From: Trissonchulus latispiculum
Taxonomy: Eukaryota; Nematoda; Enoplea; Enoplida; Ironidae
Length of the DNA: 64,000 nt
NCBI GenBank assembly: GCA_030248195.1
Contig: JASAND010013110.1
Location: 29,807 to 93,806 of the forward strand
Direction: 5' to 3'
In this document: in pieces, positions 1-11,697 of the stretch
Layout of the letters: every line of letters begins with the position of its first letter
Numbering within the stretch: position 1 is the stretch's first letter
The notes under the pieces: generated by a model
Seen by the model: the letters and a program-made list of their open reading frames with translations, nothing else
Database searches by the model: none
Told to the model about the DNA's origin: nothing
Translations under genes and position numbers: made by a program

Positions 1-248
1 CTGTCATATTATTTTTACTGCTAGAATTGTGTCAGCCAGTTTACTATTGCTCTGGGCTTGAACTATAAGTGTGTTAATTGTAGGAAAAATTTAAACCTAA
101 TTTTCTTAGCAAAAGCAAAGATTGGTATATTGATCCAGTTTGGCGTTGTTTTTGACGGTGGTTAATCTTTTCTGGACACAAACGAAATCTTGACAGTAAT
201 ATTGTTTCTGACTATTTTCTGCAATCTTTTTTTTTCTGTTTTTTCTAG

Positions 249-2670
249 ACTCGGACGATGACGATGATGCCGATTATAATGATAATAACGATGATGATGA
301 TGATGTGGTGGATCTGGAGTCTGAGGACGAGGCGGCGGTGAAGAGTGAGAGTGATGCCGGCTCCGACTATGCGCCGCCGCAGAAACGGAAGAAGGCCCCG
401 GCCAAGAAGGCGACCGCACCAGCCAAAGCCAAACCGCCGCAGACCAGTATGTTGTTGTTGTACAACGTAGGCTGTCTGGGCTGATCATTAATTAGAAAAG
501 TTGAAAAAATTATTTTTGAATTTTGATATGCCCTACCTAGTGTTTAGGAGAATCTGTTTGAAGGGGGGGGGGCAGTTGTACGTAGAAACAGAATTTACCG
601 GAGCTATTTGATGCTTTTGAATGTGAACTGCATGAAAGAAAAGGTTTGAGTTTGGTTGGTTTTGGCTCGTTTAGCATACTGTTGGATGGCTCTTCTTGGT
701 TGAAACTGTTGGGTACTAGAAATTTTTATGAACACTGTAATGTAGAGGCTGACATTTTGGCCAGTCTGCCACCAAAATGCAAACCGGCCTGTTACTTTCG
801 AAAAAGTTGCAAAAGTAATGAAATCTAAGAAATTCTAAAAAATAATTCTAATCTAACGAACAGCTATTTGAAGTTAAACTTCAGAATAGAAAATGTCCCA
901 GTACTGCTGGTGTGTAACAACAGTAGACTGCTTAACAGTATGGATACCGCGAAAATTTTCGCTCAATTTTAGAATTCGTGCCAGGCCTGGCCGAATTTTT
1001 TCAGCGAGTCGGGTCGGGCTGACCTGGAGTTTGTAACGGGCCTTGTCGAAAATTTGCTAAGCAGGTCAGGCCGGGGAAGATTTCGGAGTCCGTGTTCATG
1101 CCTACAGGAGACGAAATTTTGTGAGGAGTAAGCCAAACCGGATTTTCCCGTATATTTGCCCAAACAATGGAAAAACGGATTCTGATGGGGATGGGCTCCA
1201 GGTTTGGGGGAAACCTCCCACCTAAGCACAAGGATGGTCTACAGTAAACTGCAGTTGTGTTATACGTTTTTAGTTTTTCTTTCGTTTGTGTTAATTTGTT
1301 GACATACTCTGTTTAGAAAAGGCATCTCCGCAGAAGGCAAAGCCCACGAAGGCTGTTAAAGGTAAGGTTGATGATTCTGATAAGACTTAGTTTGGATGTC
1401 ATTTTTGTCCTGACATCTATTAGTATTACTTGGCAATATTTTGAAAGCTGTTAGTGTTAAGCCTTATCAGTGCCTTATCATCCTTATCTTAAGCCTTAGT
1501 GCTTATCAACCCGTCTGATGTATCGAATACTGGTGAGTTTACCTATTAATATAAAAATTTGTTCCACCTATTTCAGCTAATTTAAAAGCCAGAAAGGGCT
1601 GGTTTTCCCTTTTTCTTTCATTGAATGAAGAACGAACTGAGAAAATAATGGACATTTTTAGGTTACAATAACTGATATTAGTGGTCCAAAATATTATTTG
1701 GAGATTTTGGTCACACCATTTTATTTTTATAATATAATCTTAATTTTTTATTTTGTAGCTGAGGATTCGGACGAGGATGCTCCTAAGCCGGCCAAGAAGA
1801 AGCCAGCAGCTAAGAAGGCGCCTGCAGAAGCGGCTAAAAAGAAAAAGGTACGCACCGCCCTGTGCCTATGTTATCGTAATAAATGTGTTTTAATGTCAGT
1901 ACTATAGGTCTTATCCATTCCATCCACGAAACCATTCTAACCAGATTATACCCGGTACGTTTCTCTATTAAGTTTTACTATTATCCAAAGAGAGGTTTAG
2001 CAGTGAGTTAGGCTTTGTGGCCTTTCTAGTACACTTTTACTGTTTATTTTAAGAGCACTCATTTATGTCGGCTGGCTTCTTGTTTAATTAGTTTTTTACT
2101 ATGTTTATTATTTTATTCAGTTTTTTGCTTCAGATTTTGTAAGATTTTTCCTGGCTACAGCAACCAGGTTCCAAAAGTACCAAGAGTACATAAAGACTAA
2201 TAAAACTAATAACACGATTTTGAACTATACTAAGCTTAAGTACTCATATGTTTCTGCTGCATCAGTAGAGAAGGTTTCATTAAGGAAGCTACATTCTGAG
2301 TTTTGAATTTGTGGGGACCGGGGTTTAATTTACTTCTGAATCGGAAGCTTAGCTTGCGTATTTATTTGCTGAGCGCAAGCTGTGATAAATTAAAACAATT
2401 TTTAATTCAATTAAATAAATTTATTGGATGTTGAATTTCATGCAATTTCTTTTTTGTAATTTTTTGTGTTTATTTTTTCAGAAGATGGTCCTGTCTTCTG
2501 ACGAAGAGGACGATGATGATGATGTGAAAGACGAGCCGATCAGTGATGAAGATGAGGACATGGTCCCTGGAACTCCCCCGCCTGCGCGAGCTGCCGGGGG
2601 ACGGTCTCGCAAGCCCGTCAAATACAATGTCGATTCGGACGACAGTGACTACAAGGAGGACTCGGATTAG
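249..2670 (+). CDS. top2: DNA topoisomerase II, C-terminal tail (5' truncated by window)
   Basis: Four exons join in phase: 249-446, 1317-1361, 1759-1847 and 2482-2670 (stop TAG 2668-2670); each has AG before and GT after where expected. The product is the disordered C-terminal domain of a type IIA topoisomerase, which passes DNA duplexes through one another in the nucleus; the catalytic core lies off the left edge. What is seen: a poly-Asp run, a PPQKRKKAPAKK stretch that looks like a nuclear localisation signal, AAKKAPAEAAKKKK lysine/alanine repeats, acidic SSDEEDDDDD, and an ending of the form GGRSRKPVKYNVDSDDSDYK. That RxRKPxKYxxxSDxxD ending is the well-known tail signature of animal TOP2A/TOP2B. 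Alternating acidic and basic blocks with many Ser-Asp/Glu sites suit casein kinase 2 phosphorylation (inference). Bases 1-248 are intron. Another acidic/basic chromatin protein is the alternative, but the terminal motif favours TOP2. Confidence 0.8.
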
Positions 2671-3357
2671 GTTGATCTGTTGGCTGTAGGTGCTGATTTT
2701 CTGGGAATGTTTTCCGTTTTTCCATTGTTTTTTTCCTATTTCTCTGGTTTCGGTTGTTTGTTGTTGTATATGTAATGGAACTGTTGTAGAATTTTTGATT
2801 GCCATTGCTGTTTGTTGTGTAAAAAATGATTCTGAAGTGATGTAAATACTCGGCTAGGTCAGATCGTCTTTGACTATTTTTTGATCACCGGATTGCGTTC
2901 TGGCTGACAATTTTGAAGTGATCTATAGGAAATTTTTGAGTGTTTAAGTATTGCTTTCAGGGCACCTGGTACATAACTTAGTACATACATGCTGGGTTTT
3001 TTATTTGCGCCACAAACTGCGAAATTACGCAAATTTTTTCTGAAATACGCAAAAAATTTTGGGCCGTTGCGCCACAGTACGCAAAAATTTTTGAAAAAAA
3101 TATGCTTGGAAAAATCTGATTTGGAGCCAAAATCTTTAAAATTTTTCTATTTTTTGTTGGGGGCTGCCGCCGCCAGACCCGCGTTTTATGTATATATACT
3201 TTACTCGGCAATTTAATTCCTATTATACGTATATACGTAGTTATTAGTTGTTGGTATGGTGTTAAAGCATCGAGTTGTATCAACTATGTTTTGCTACCCG
3301 GGGTAAAAAGCAATATCGGGGGAAAACCAACCCAATGTTGCGGACAGGGTAGATAGC
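2671..3357. other. Non-coding 3' flank of the topoisomerase II gene
   Basis: No further coding exon is visible. From about 3000 to 3180 there is a dispersed repeat made of phrases like TACGCAAAAAATTTT and GCGCCACAG, which recurs near 4850-4920 and, in variant form, near 36040-36730. No canonical AATAAA was found close after the stop at 2670. Confidence 0.5.
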
Positions 3358-3543
3358 TCATAAGTATACTTTATAGCACACCTTAGCGTGCATTCACTGA
3401 TTTATACGCACGCCGTGTGGGAAGCTCCGAGTGTGGGGCACGAGTGCGCGAAGCGCACGAGTGCCACGCACGAGGGCTTCCCATACGACGTACGCAGTAG
3501 AAATTAGTGAACAACGCTAAGGTGTGTTGTAAAGTACTTATAC
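3358..3543. mobile_element. Short inverted-repeat element (MITE-like)
   Basis: The two ends are reverse complements over some 60-75 bp with mismatches: ATAAGTATACTTTATAGCAC at the left against ATAAGTACTTTACAACACAC read from the right, each followed by ACCTTAGCGTG.. and a TACGCACG/GTGGGAAGC block. The small centre (GTGCGCGAAGCGCAC) is itself palindromic. No coding capacity; a non-autonomous DNA transposon is the likely origin. Confidence 0.65.
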
Positions 3544-3781
3544 AACGATTCAACCTCTCCTTAATTGATGAAACCTTACTCATTTATGTTGCAGCTGACA
3601 GCTAAGTTTAGACAAATTTCAACATGAAGTGGCAGCAACATTATTGCTTGCCATGGCTGGGAGGCCTACTTTTTGGTGTACAGCAGAGCTGTCTAGGTTG
3701 GAGCTGTGCCGTACACACTGCTGTAGCATGCAGACAACTGTATGCTACAGCAAGTTAGATTAGGGAACGGCTTCCCAGCGT

Positions 3782-3816
3782 GCAGCGTGCGTATAAATCA
3801 GTTATACGCACGCTGC
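3782..3816. repeat. Perfect-stem hairpin GCAGCGTGCGTATAA
   Basis: GCAGCGTGCGTATAA is followed five bases later (ATCAG) by its exact reverse complement, giving a 15-bp or longer stem. The arm words (TTATACGCACG) match the arm of the element at 3358-3543, so this is probably a relic of the same family. A second hairpin, CTGTAGCATGCAG..CTGTATGCTACAG, lies at about 3720-3754. Confidence 0.6.
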
Positions 3817-3854
3817 ACTGTGCATTATCTGATTTATATGCACAGTCTTTACAT

Positions 3855-5972
3855 AGGAAAAGTGCAAAAGAGTTGTATAATAGCGATTCTATGCAGGCAA
3901 TAAATATATAAATTCGGCCTCGCTGAGTTCACATCTTAATTTTCCCGATGGTCCGTATAATAGGTGAAAAAATTAAAATTTGCACCATCAACCGGATAGG
4001 TTTCATCAGATTCGCCAGTTTCAATGGTAAAATGCAAAAAGCATCAGTAAAATGCATCTTTCGAAATCTGATGAAATAAAATAAATATATATTGTTTTGT
4101 TCTCTTTCGCGGGTTTATTTTGTCCCAGCGTGGTTTTTGGTCAGGTTAGGTCAGCCCAACAGCCAATCCGCTAAACTGAGGTTTTCGCGACCTAACAAAA
4201 AATTGTCGTGTCCGAGCGCAATTTTGAGCTGTTCACGTGAAAGAGCGTTTTAAACTTGCTATATGGACGTCTTTTCAGCAATTCAGAACCATTTTTGGGA
4301 GTTCAGCGACAAAAACAAAAATAGGTTTTTCCCCACCCCCTTGGTTTTATTTTACCATTTTTTGAAATTCTATTGACAGCTTGCCAAGAATTGGAACAAG
4401 CAGACGTTACTCTCATAGAAACTATCAAAAGGAATTGTGTAACTGCTGTGGAAAATTTTCCACAAGACTTCAAAAATAGGTATAAATTTTGAATTTTTGG
4501 GGTGTCGAAAATGCAAAAATTTTCAAAATGTCAAAAATGCTAAAAGTTGTTTGATTTAGCTCAAATTTGGTATGGTAGTTTGGATGGGTCGTGCCAACTT
4601 GCAAAAATTTCAGGCCTCTAGCTCATCCTTATCACTCAAACTTGGGATTTGGCGGGGTTGGTTTCTTACCTTCTTTTGGCGGTTGGTTTTTGTTCCCCGA
4701 CCTCTATCTATACAATACAAGCGACGAGTCATGTAATTTTTTCGGAGGTTCCAAAATGATAAAATATATAATTAATATTAGATTTGTTAAAACGGTAAAT
4801 TAATTTAAAAATAGCTCGAAAATAGTTTTTAAGAAATAAAACAGGTGTGGCGCAATTTTTTTCCTAATTACGCAAAAAATTTCGAGTCACTGCGCCACGG
4901 ACCGCAAAAAGTTCGGACGAAAAATAAAACACAGCATACATGTCTTACTTGTTATTTAGTACTATGTTCTAAAATGTTGGCCTGTGAAGAATTGTTTGAT
5001 GTAAAATATATTTTACTTTCAGTGTGTTTGTTTCAGTGGTACTGTGTATATATACTCGTTTCATTTTAAGTCTTTAACTTGTTCCTGAGTTTAGTGTGAA
5101 GGTAACTTTCGCTATTGTCTTATTGTTTCATAAGTGTACATAATTTTGTGTGGGTGTGGCCACGCAGCTATCTCATACTTGTGCTGTCCTGTCGCGAAGA
5201 ATAGGAAATGGTTTACACCTATCTAACATCGTCTAAAAACTCTTTAACTCTTTTTGTTTCGACAGTTTCTGTGCTTACTGGAATATTGGGAGTTTTGTTT
5301 TTTGCTGAGTTCATCATTTTCTGTTAATTTGTTTATATTAAAATGTGTTGTTTAAAGTTACACTACCTATAGGGCTTAGGAGAGCCTAGGGCAGGGGTAC
5401 TCTACTCTGACGGTGCCTTGCATAATATGAGCTATTGATCCATAGACTATAGGATTCCTAAAGAAATGGTTCTGCACCTGGGCCTTAAGAATAATATTGT
5501 ATTATTGTAAAAAATGACTGGCACAGATGAATGAAATTGGAGGTTTCGTCCACATTCAGCCAGCCAGTCTGAAAACGTCGTGTAGAAATTGAGCTGTAGG
5601 ACCGTTCCTTTTTAGAAGATACTTGCTTCCCCAAGCTTCGTACTACTAAACCATAGTACCAGTAACCAGTGCCTAATTTGATCCATTGTTTAGTCTGCTG
5701 GTTAATGAAATTAGTAAGGTCAAGGTCTAGTCTTGGTTAATGAATTTAGTATAGTCAAGGTCAATACTGTGCTAATTTACCATCCCTCATTTGAGATCAA
5801 CAGACAAAATGGGCATTCTTTCATATTTCAATTGACACTACTGTGGTGAATTGACGATTGAGGCAGTGTGGAGAGACTGTGCCTTTGCCGCCGGTCTAAT
5901 AAGCTGATTAATTTTCGGACAGCCTGTTCCGCTTTTTTAATTCAGTACTGCTGACTGCTGAGCGTGACTTAT
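3855..5972. other. Intergenic stretch without a recognisable gene
   Basis: AT-rich DNA with short open frames only, no splice-consistent chain of exons and no familiar protein motif. Phrases of the TACGCAAAAAATTT dispersed repeat recur near 4850-4920. Nothing else can be supported. Confidence 0.5.
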
Positions 5973-6335
5973 GGTGATTTCATAGTCCCAGTCGCCTATA
6001 GAAGCGCGTAGACGCACGTCGACGTGCGTAGGCGCGCGTCGACGCGCATCAACGCGCTACACCGCCATGTTACATTTGGAGGCGTCGACGCGCGTTGACG
6101 CGCGTCGACGCCTCCAAACGTGACATACGCCCTGGTGCTATGCTACCACTGGAAGCGTCGACGCGCGTAGACGTGCGCCGACGCGCGTCAACGCGCCCAT
6201 TTGTAGCATGCCGGTTTACGCGGATCGACGCACGTCGACGCGCTTTGATGCGCGCAAAATGATATTGACGCTTGTAGACGCCGCGTAGGCGCGCGTCGAC
6301 GCGCGTACACTTGCGTTCGCGACTATGAAGGCACC
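5973..6335. mobile_element. Foldback element with iterated GTCGACGCG words
   Basis: The edges are inverted: GGTGATTTCATAGTC at 5973 against GGTGCCTTCATAGTC read from 6335. Between them lie some two dozen degenerate copies of the palindromic core CGTCGACG with GCGCGT spacers, in both orientations. GC and CpG content are far above the surrounding AT-rich DNA. There is no coding frame that makes sense. It has the same architecture as other foldback elements in this window although the word differs. Confidence 0.7.
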
Positions 6336-6659
6336 TTTATTCTGGTATGATTAAAAGTTCTCAATAGGAATGTTGTCTGAAATGGAAGGAAAAATTTTTC
6401 GCCCAAGTGCGTTTGCTCAGAAGTGGAAGATCTGCAAAAAAAGACGACCACGACCAAAATTGTGTGTGCTAATTATTGCGAACTAATGCCTTCAGAGCAA
6501 ACTCCAACAATATATTTTTTAGAATCGTCCTGAACTGGAGATTTAGAACAACCTGCATATTTATTTTTGCACTTGCATTTGAATGATAGGGTATTATTTA
6601 AGAGCTGATTATGAGCTGTAACCAATACCTGAAAATGTACCAATTTCTTGAGTTCACTA

Positions 6660-6735
6660 TTCACGAGTTTCGCGTGCGAGTTAACGGAGTAGAGTTAACA
6701 ATTTTTAACTAGTTTAACCCTCCAGTCGGAGATCG
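6660..6735. repeat. Relic of the GAGTTAAAA inverted-repeat family
   Basis: Short segment with GCGTGCGAGTTAAC..GTTAAC..TTTTAACTAGTTTAACCCTCCAGTCGG. The same vocabulary occurs at 7950-8055, 18312-18474 and 19612-19716. It is a decayed small DNA element. Confidence 0.45.
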
Positions 6736-7949
6736 CATCAACAACGTGGAGAAAATGGTAGCTTTAAAAAAGATAAGTTTCAATTTTGTGTTAATTTTTT
6801 AGAACTTAAGGATTGAGGTCGAGGCTTTAATAGCCTGGTTCGCCAAGTTTAGTAGGTTCCACTTAAAATTAAGTGACACAATTTTAAAACTTCTTACAAA
6901 AAGCAAAACAAAACTTATAATTGAGGAGCCCGTGTAAGTATAAACTGGTTTAGAATTGATAAACTATCTAAGCGACGTGGAGTCCGAAATTGAGCTATGA
7001 GTGGTAAGAATGTTGCGATAAATTATTGTTGACATAATTTAAGTGAAGCACATATGAACCAAAAATAAGATTCCAACAAGTTTTTAAATTCGGACGCAGT
7101 AAGTTTTGTTATGGCTGCTGCTTTATTAGTCCTTTCAGCATTGAATGCCGAAATATACCAAGTCGGAGGCCATAGTAAGATTGGTACTCGGGTCGTCAGA
7201 TGTGCTAATTAGCACGATGGGGGGTCTGTAGGTTGCAGACCCCTGTGCATATCAAGAGCTCATGACTAGAAAAGACAGATAATATGGGGATTCAAGGAAG
7301 TACAGTTGCAATTCTGCTCCTGCTCATTTAAGCTAAGTTGCTTCCTCTTTTTTGTTAGCTTTTGTTGAATTTGCTGATCAGCAGATGCTTTCCCTGAAGG
7401 TTTTGCTGCAATCAAGTCAGGATAGTTTCAGTTAGTAAAACTTCAATTCTCAAAATAACTCTGTAAGTATTGGAAGATTTGCTGAAAAGAATTAATTTAA
7501 TTTTAGTTGCAGTTAACTTTTAAGATTTTTTGCTCATAGGCATGGGTGGGTGGAAAAGGTCCCCCTGTGTCTATGCGTACAAAAACCTTTGATAAATTTC
7601 CTTGTAATCCGCGGACTTTTCACTCTTTCTTCCCTGAGCGCTCGCTTTCCCCTCTCGCCTCTTTTCTGCAGCCGTGTTTTTTTTTCACCCAAGGCTTACG
7701 AGCAAGCCAACTAGTTTTCAGCCATCTTCGTCACTGTTGTCAAGCGGGGGGCAACAGTAGTCGGAAAGAACGACTACAGTTGCCTTGGGGGTGACTGCAA
7801 TAACCGCACGGCAGTCTGGTTTGGGGGCCAAGTTTTCTATCCTTGGTCTTCGCTTCTCCGCTTCTTGGCTTTTAGTCCGCGGAGAGCAGCATCTTTCGGT
7901 TCACAAGATGAACCACAATGATGCTGAACCACTTACAAAAAAAAAACCC

Positions 7950-8055
7950 TCCAGTCGAGTTAAAATAGGCTGTTTTAATCTTTTAACCCTGAGCCCTAGA
8001 AGGTTTGAGTTAATTTTAACTCGTTTAACTCGGTGCGCGAAAAGGCCCTTAGATG
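7950..8055. repeat. GAGTTAAAA-family inverted-repeat fragment
   Basis: Contains CCCTCCAGTCGAGTTAAAA at the left and TTTAACTCGGTGCGCGAAAA followed by GGCCC at the right; the right end matches the left end of the copy at 18312 in reverse complement (GGGCCTTTTCG..GCGAGTTAAAA). No coding content. Confidence 0.5.
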
Positions 8056-8126
8056 GAAGTTTTTGCGAATTTCGGGAACAGGGCGCATTTCTGGGATCTA
8101 ATTGTATTGCAAAGGTTGGTCAGCTC

Positions 8127-8518
8127 TAGAGGCCGGCCGGCCTAAGCCGGCCGGCGGCCGGCCGCCGGCCGACGACTTTTGCTCGCCGGCCGGCTAACGG
8201 CCGACCGGCTGGCCGGCCAGCCGCCGGCTGGGATACAAATCACCAATCAGAAATTTACAAAATAGAGCAACTAAGCTTAAACTGAACTCCAAATCTAGTT
8301 ATGCTAATTTTATATGCTGCGCTGTGCTATTTTTTCTAAGATAACGTCCGAAAATAAATATCTTAGCAGTTATAATAACTGCACTGCAAACTGCCCTAGG
8401 CCGATAGCCGGCCGGCCGGCCTACGGACTCACCGGCCGCCGGCCGGCCGGCCGATGGGCTCGGCCGGGCCGGCCGGCGATCGGCCGGCCGGTGAAATCCC
8501 GGCCGGCCTCAAACACTA
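8127..8518. mobile_element. GGCCGGCC foldback element with 8-bp target duplication (hAT-like MITE)
   Basis: GTCAGCTC occurs at 8119-8126 and again at 8519-8526, directly flanking a 392-bp insert. The insert ends read TAGAG.. and, from the other side, TAGTG.., both fitting the YARNG terminus described for hAT elements, which also make 8-bp duplications. Each arm (8131-8230 and about 8398-8510) is a dense run of GGCCGGCC words; the middle (about 8235-8395) is ordinary AT-rich DNA. No transposase frame. The duplication is exact, which argues for recent insertion. Confidence 0.8.
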
Positions 8519-9276
8519 GTCAGCTCGTCCAAAACTTTCAAGTCAGGGCCCAAAGCTTCATAACTGTTGATGATGGAAAACATTTAAATAAAGAAAAATC
8601 TTGTTTTCGTGAATTTGGGAATCGAGTGCATTTTAGGAAATGATTGTATTATTAAACTTGTTCAGATTGTCCAGAGCTTTTAGATGAATAACCATATCGT
8701 GAGCATTAAAATATTTAACTTCAGGAAATTTTGAAAAACCGAAGATTCCGAAAATTGAGTGCACTTTGGTTGAAAAGGTTGTATATAATATGTGCAAAAA
8801 CGTGACGCGGAACCAGATCTATTTGATCACGGTGTGTGCACGGTCAATGTGCATAAATTTTAGCAAATCTTTCCGTAAATAAAACCCGGTTTTCTGTATT
8901 TTTCTCGATTTTCCATGTTGTCTCCATTTCCGAACGATGTTAAAACATATACATTGCTTGCTTACATACGACCAAAGTTTGTAAGCACATTTTTTGGTCT
9001 TACACCCTAGTTTCTTCAATTTTATCTTATCTTTGTATAGTTCTCACTTCTCACTTTCTTTTGTGTAGTTCTCACAAGACCTTGAACACCCAAAACAAAA
9101 CAAATCGTTATTTTTCAAAGTGACTACACATCATTCTGCAGCTGCAGTTTCTGATACGGACTTTAAGAATTGTTCAATTAGATTCAAATGCGAAGTTTCA
9201 TGAAGAGTATTGCAAAATAAGGGAAAATCGAAAAATATAGCAATTAAGTGTCTACTATTGAAAATTAAAATCATGG

Positions 9277-9382
9277 TCAGATCGGATCGGATCGGTCCAA
9301 TCCGGGGCTGGATCGGATCGGATCGGATCGCCGGCCATTTGCCGGATCGGATCGTTAGGTAATTTTGGCTGCCGATCCGATC
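9277..9382. repeat. GATCG pentamer repeat
   Basis: Runs of GGATCGGATCGGATCG with a short interruption, ending in the complementary GCCGATCCGATCC at about 9372-9382. It looks like a small foldback with a pentamer unit. No gene. Confidence 0.6.
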
Positions 9383-11599
9383 CACTTCATTACTTGGAAT
9401 GTAGCTTCAGTAAAAACCAAATCTTAGGGACTACAGTGGATTACTTGGGAGTGGTAACAAACGATGGGTCCGACGATACTAAGGCAGACGCATAATACCT
9501 GTTCGTCACTTTCGCAAAACTTAACCGATTTAGCTCTAATGTAGTAGGGATGCATTTGGCCACACTTCTGATCGACCCGCAGCAAAATTTTAAAATTTAG
9601 AAATTTAAAATTTTTAAGTTTTCCAAGGTGAAAAATGTTTCGTATCCAATTTTGCTAAAAAGTTGCATGCAAGAGTTTTCAGGGGTCGCTGAACACGAAT
9701 CTGGAAAGCTTTATTCGATCTAGCTTTTCCTTAGCTACATACAATACAGGTTGAGAACCTAGATACATACATATGTTAGCAAAATTGGACACAAAAATCT
9801 TTTGGTTCCCCTTGTTCCCGCCCTTGGAAAATAAATTAAAATTTTTTTAAATTTTAAAATCTTGTTGGAAAATAAATTAAAAATTTTTTAAATTTTAAAA
9901 TTTTGTTGCAGATCGATTAGAAATGTGTTCAAATGCATCCATACCAAATTTAACTATCTTCTTAATCAACAAATCAACATCTTCATGAAAAGTAAAATCT
10001 CTCAAGGCATCTGTCATTTTAGCTTGGGGCACGGACGAAATCTGTAAGCAAAACACATCGGTTATTTGTGTACCGTTGAAGTGACTTAGGTACTACTAGT
10101 GATTTATAAAAAAATTTTGAAATTGCATTTGCGGGCTTACACTCCTTTCCTATCTGACGCTTGGTATTCACTCGAATCCTTCTCTGTAGCCCTTATTTTG
10201 GGCTTTGCCTTCCAAACTGGCTTCAATAGGATTCCGCCATTTTAGGCACTATTGGCAAGTGGGGCGGCAGCGCTAAAGCGGTAAACGACAAGTGTTACCC
10301 CGGGTGTGTCCGAAATAACCGTACGCCAACATGGCTTGGGATTCTTGTTTTCTAACCTTCACCTTCCCCTCTCCGTTTCTTGTCCGCGTGCGGTCTACGG
10401 ATAGACAGCATACAGAGGGATCTGACGAGTGGCTAACATGCTAAGTCACAATTAATAAAATTTGAACTAAATCAGTTAAGTTTTGAGAAAGTTCTTACGG
10501 ACAGATGTGCGTCTGTCTTTGTATCGCCCGATGGGTCAATATTGATTTTTATCGTATATTTACTGTCATTCCATGTGCAACCAGGAAGCCGATCTGTTCC
10601 TATTATATATTCCCACTCCCATTTAATTGCGGCCTGGTGCAACAGTTCTGTTACCATTCTGTCTCGAACTCCGCAACCCTACTTTATGAAAGCATCGGTA
10701 GATGTGCCGCTGTTAAGGACAAGACAAAAGCTTGGAGCAGAAACTGGACTCTTTCAACTGACTCCAAGTAGATGAAACTGAAAATTTCAAAGACCAAAAA
10801 TTTCAAAAACCCTCATGAAACTTTAGCTCGTTAACAACTGTCACGTTTAGCAACATTCTGTTACGAAAAGGCTCGAGTACGAATACCTCAAGCGGCTCAA
10901 GCTGTTGCTACACAACACCTGCACATTTAGGATGCCAAAAACCAAAGGGTGCAGTCTCTAAAGTACTCCGTAGGTATGTGAGCTAGCGACGAATGACGAG
11001 TAATTGTTACAAGACTACCGTCTGTTCTGTGCACTCCAGCTTCGCCAAAAAGAATTTAGTCCAAAGCGAAGTGTCAAAATTCAGTCACTACATAGAAAAT
11101 GGGTGTCAAAGTCAAAGATCTCAGGAAAAAACAAGTTTTACAAATTCTTAAATGTTGCGTCATTAGATTGTAACGGTAATAATTCTTTTGTTTTTTGACC
11201 ATTCTTGCACAACTAATTTCCCTTGTTCCAAATTTTTGTAGACATGAAAAGCGATTAATGAAAGTCAAATGTTTGTTTTTAGGCCATTATTTTAGGGAGT
11301 AAAGTGAAAGTTCAAAAACTAAATCAAATTGACAGAAACATTAAAGTTGGACAGAAATTTAGATAACAGTCGGATTCTCACAGTAAACACTTGTAATTTT
11401 ATTGTTTTGGAAACTTTTTAAAATTGTAGGTACAAGTTTTGTTGCTGTCGGCAACCTTGAAAACGGAAAGTTTTCTGGAAAAAGTGAACTTAGTAGCAAG
11501 CTCACTCACTCGAAAAGATTGGATGGAGAGATTTCAGAAAAAATGTCACTAGGTCAAAAATGTCCATTAAAAAGCTATTATCTTGATCAAAGAAAGTTG
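9383..11599. other. Intergenic stretch upstream of the collagen gene
   Basis: No supported gene. AT-rich runs near 9580-9910 include a duplicated phrase (GAAAATAAATTAAAA..TTTTTAAATTTTAAAA, about 9829-9865 and 9868-9905). The short open frames around 10470-10780 and 11000-11270 show no family motif and overlap one another on both strands. Confidence 0.5.
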
Positions 11600-11607
11600 T
11601 ATAAATA
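11600..11607 (+). promoter_or_regulatory. TATA box of the collagen gene
   Basis: TATAAATA lies about 90 bp before the collagen ATG at 11698, a usual spacing for a short 5' leader. Its position before a complete two-exon gene is the main support. Confidence 0.6.
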
Positions 11608-11697
11608 CCGACTGATTCTCCTACCGAAATCAAATCGGTTGTTCTCTACCTTCCAACTTTTACTCTTCTTTGAAAGGACTAGCCCTCAAAAGCTAAT

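Noticed and set aside
8314..8643. 109-residue frame rich in Gly/Arg/Pro
   Set aside because: It crosses the boundary of the GGCCGGCC element and only translates that repeat.
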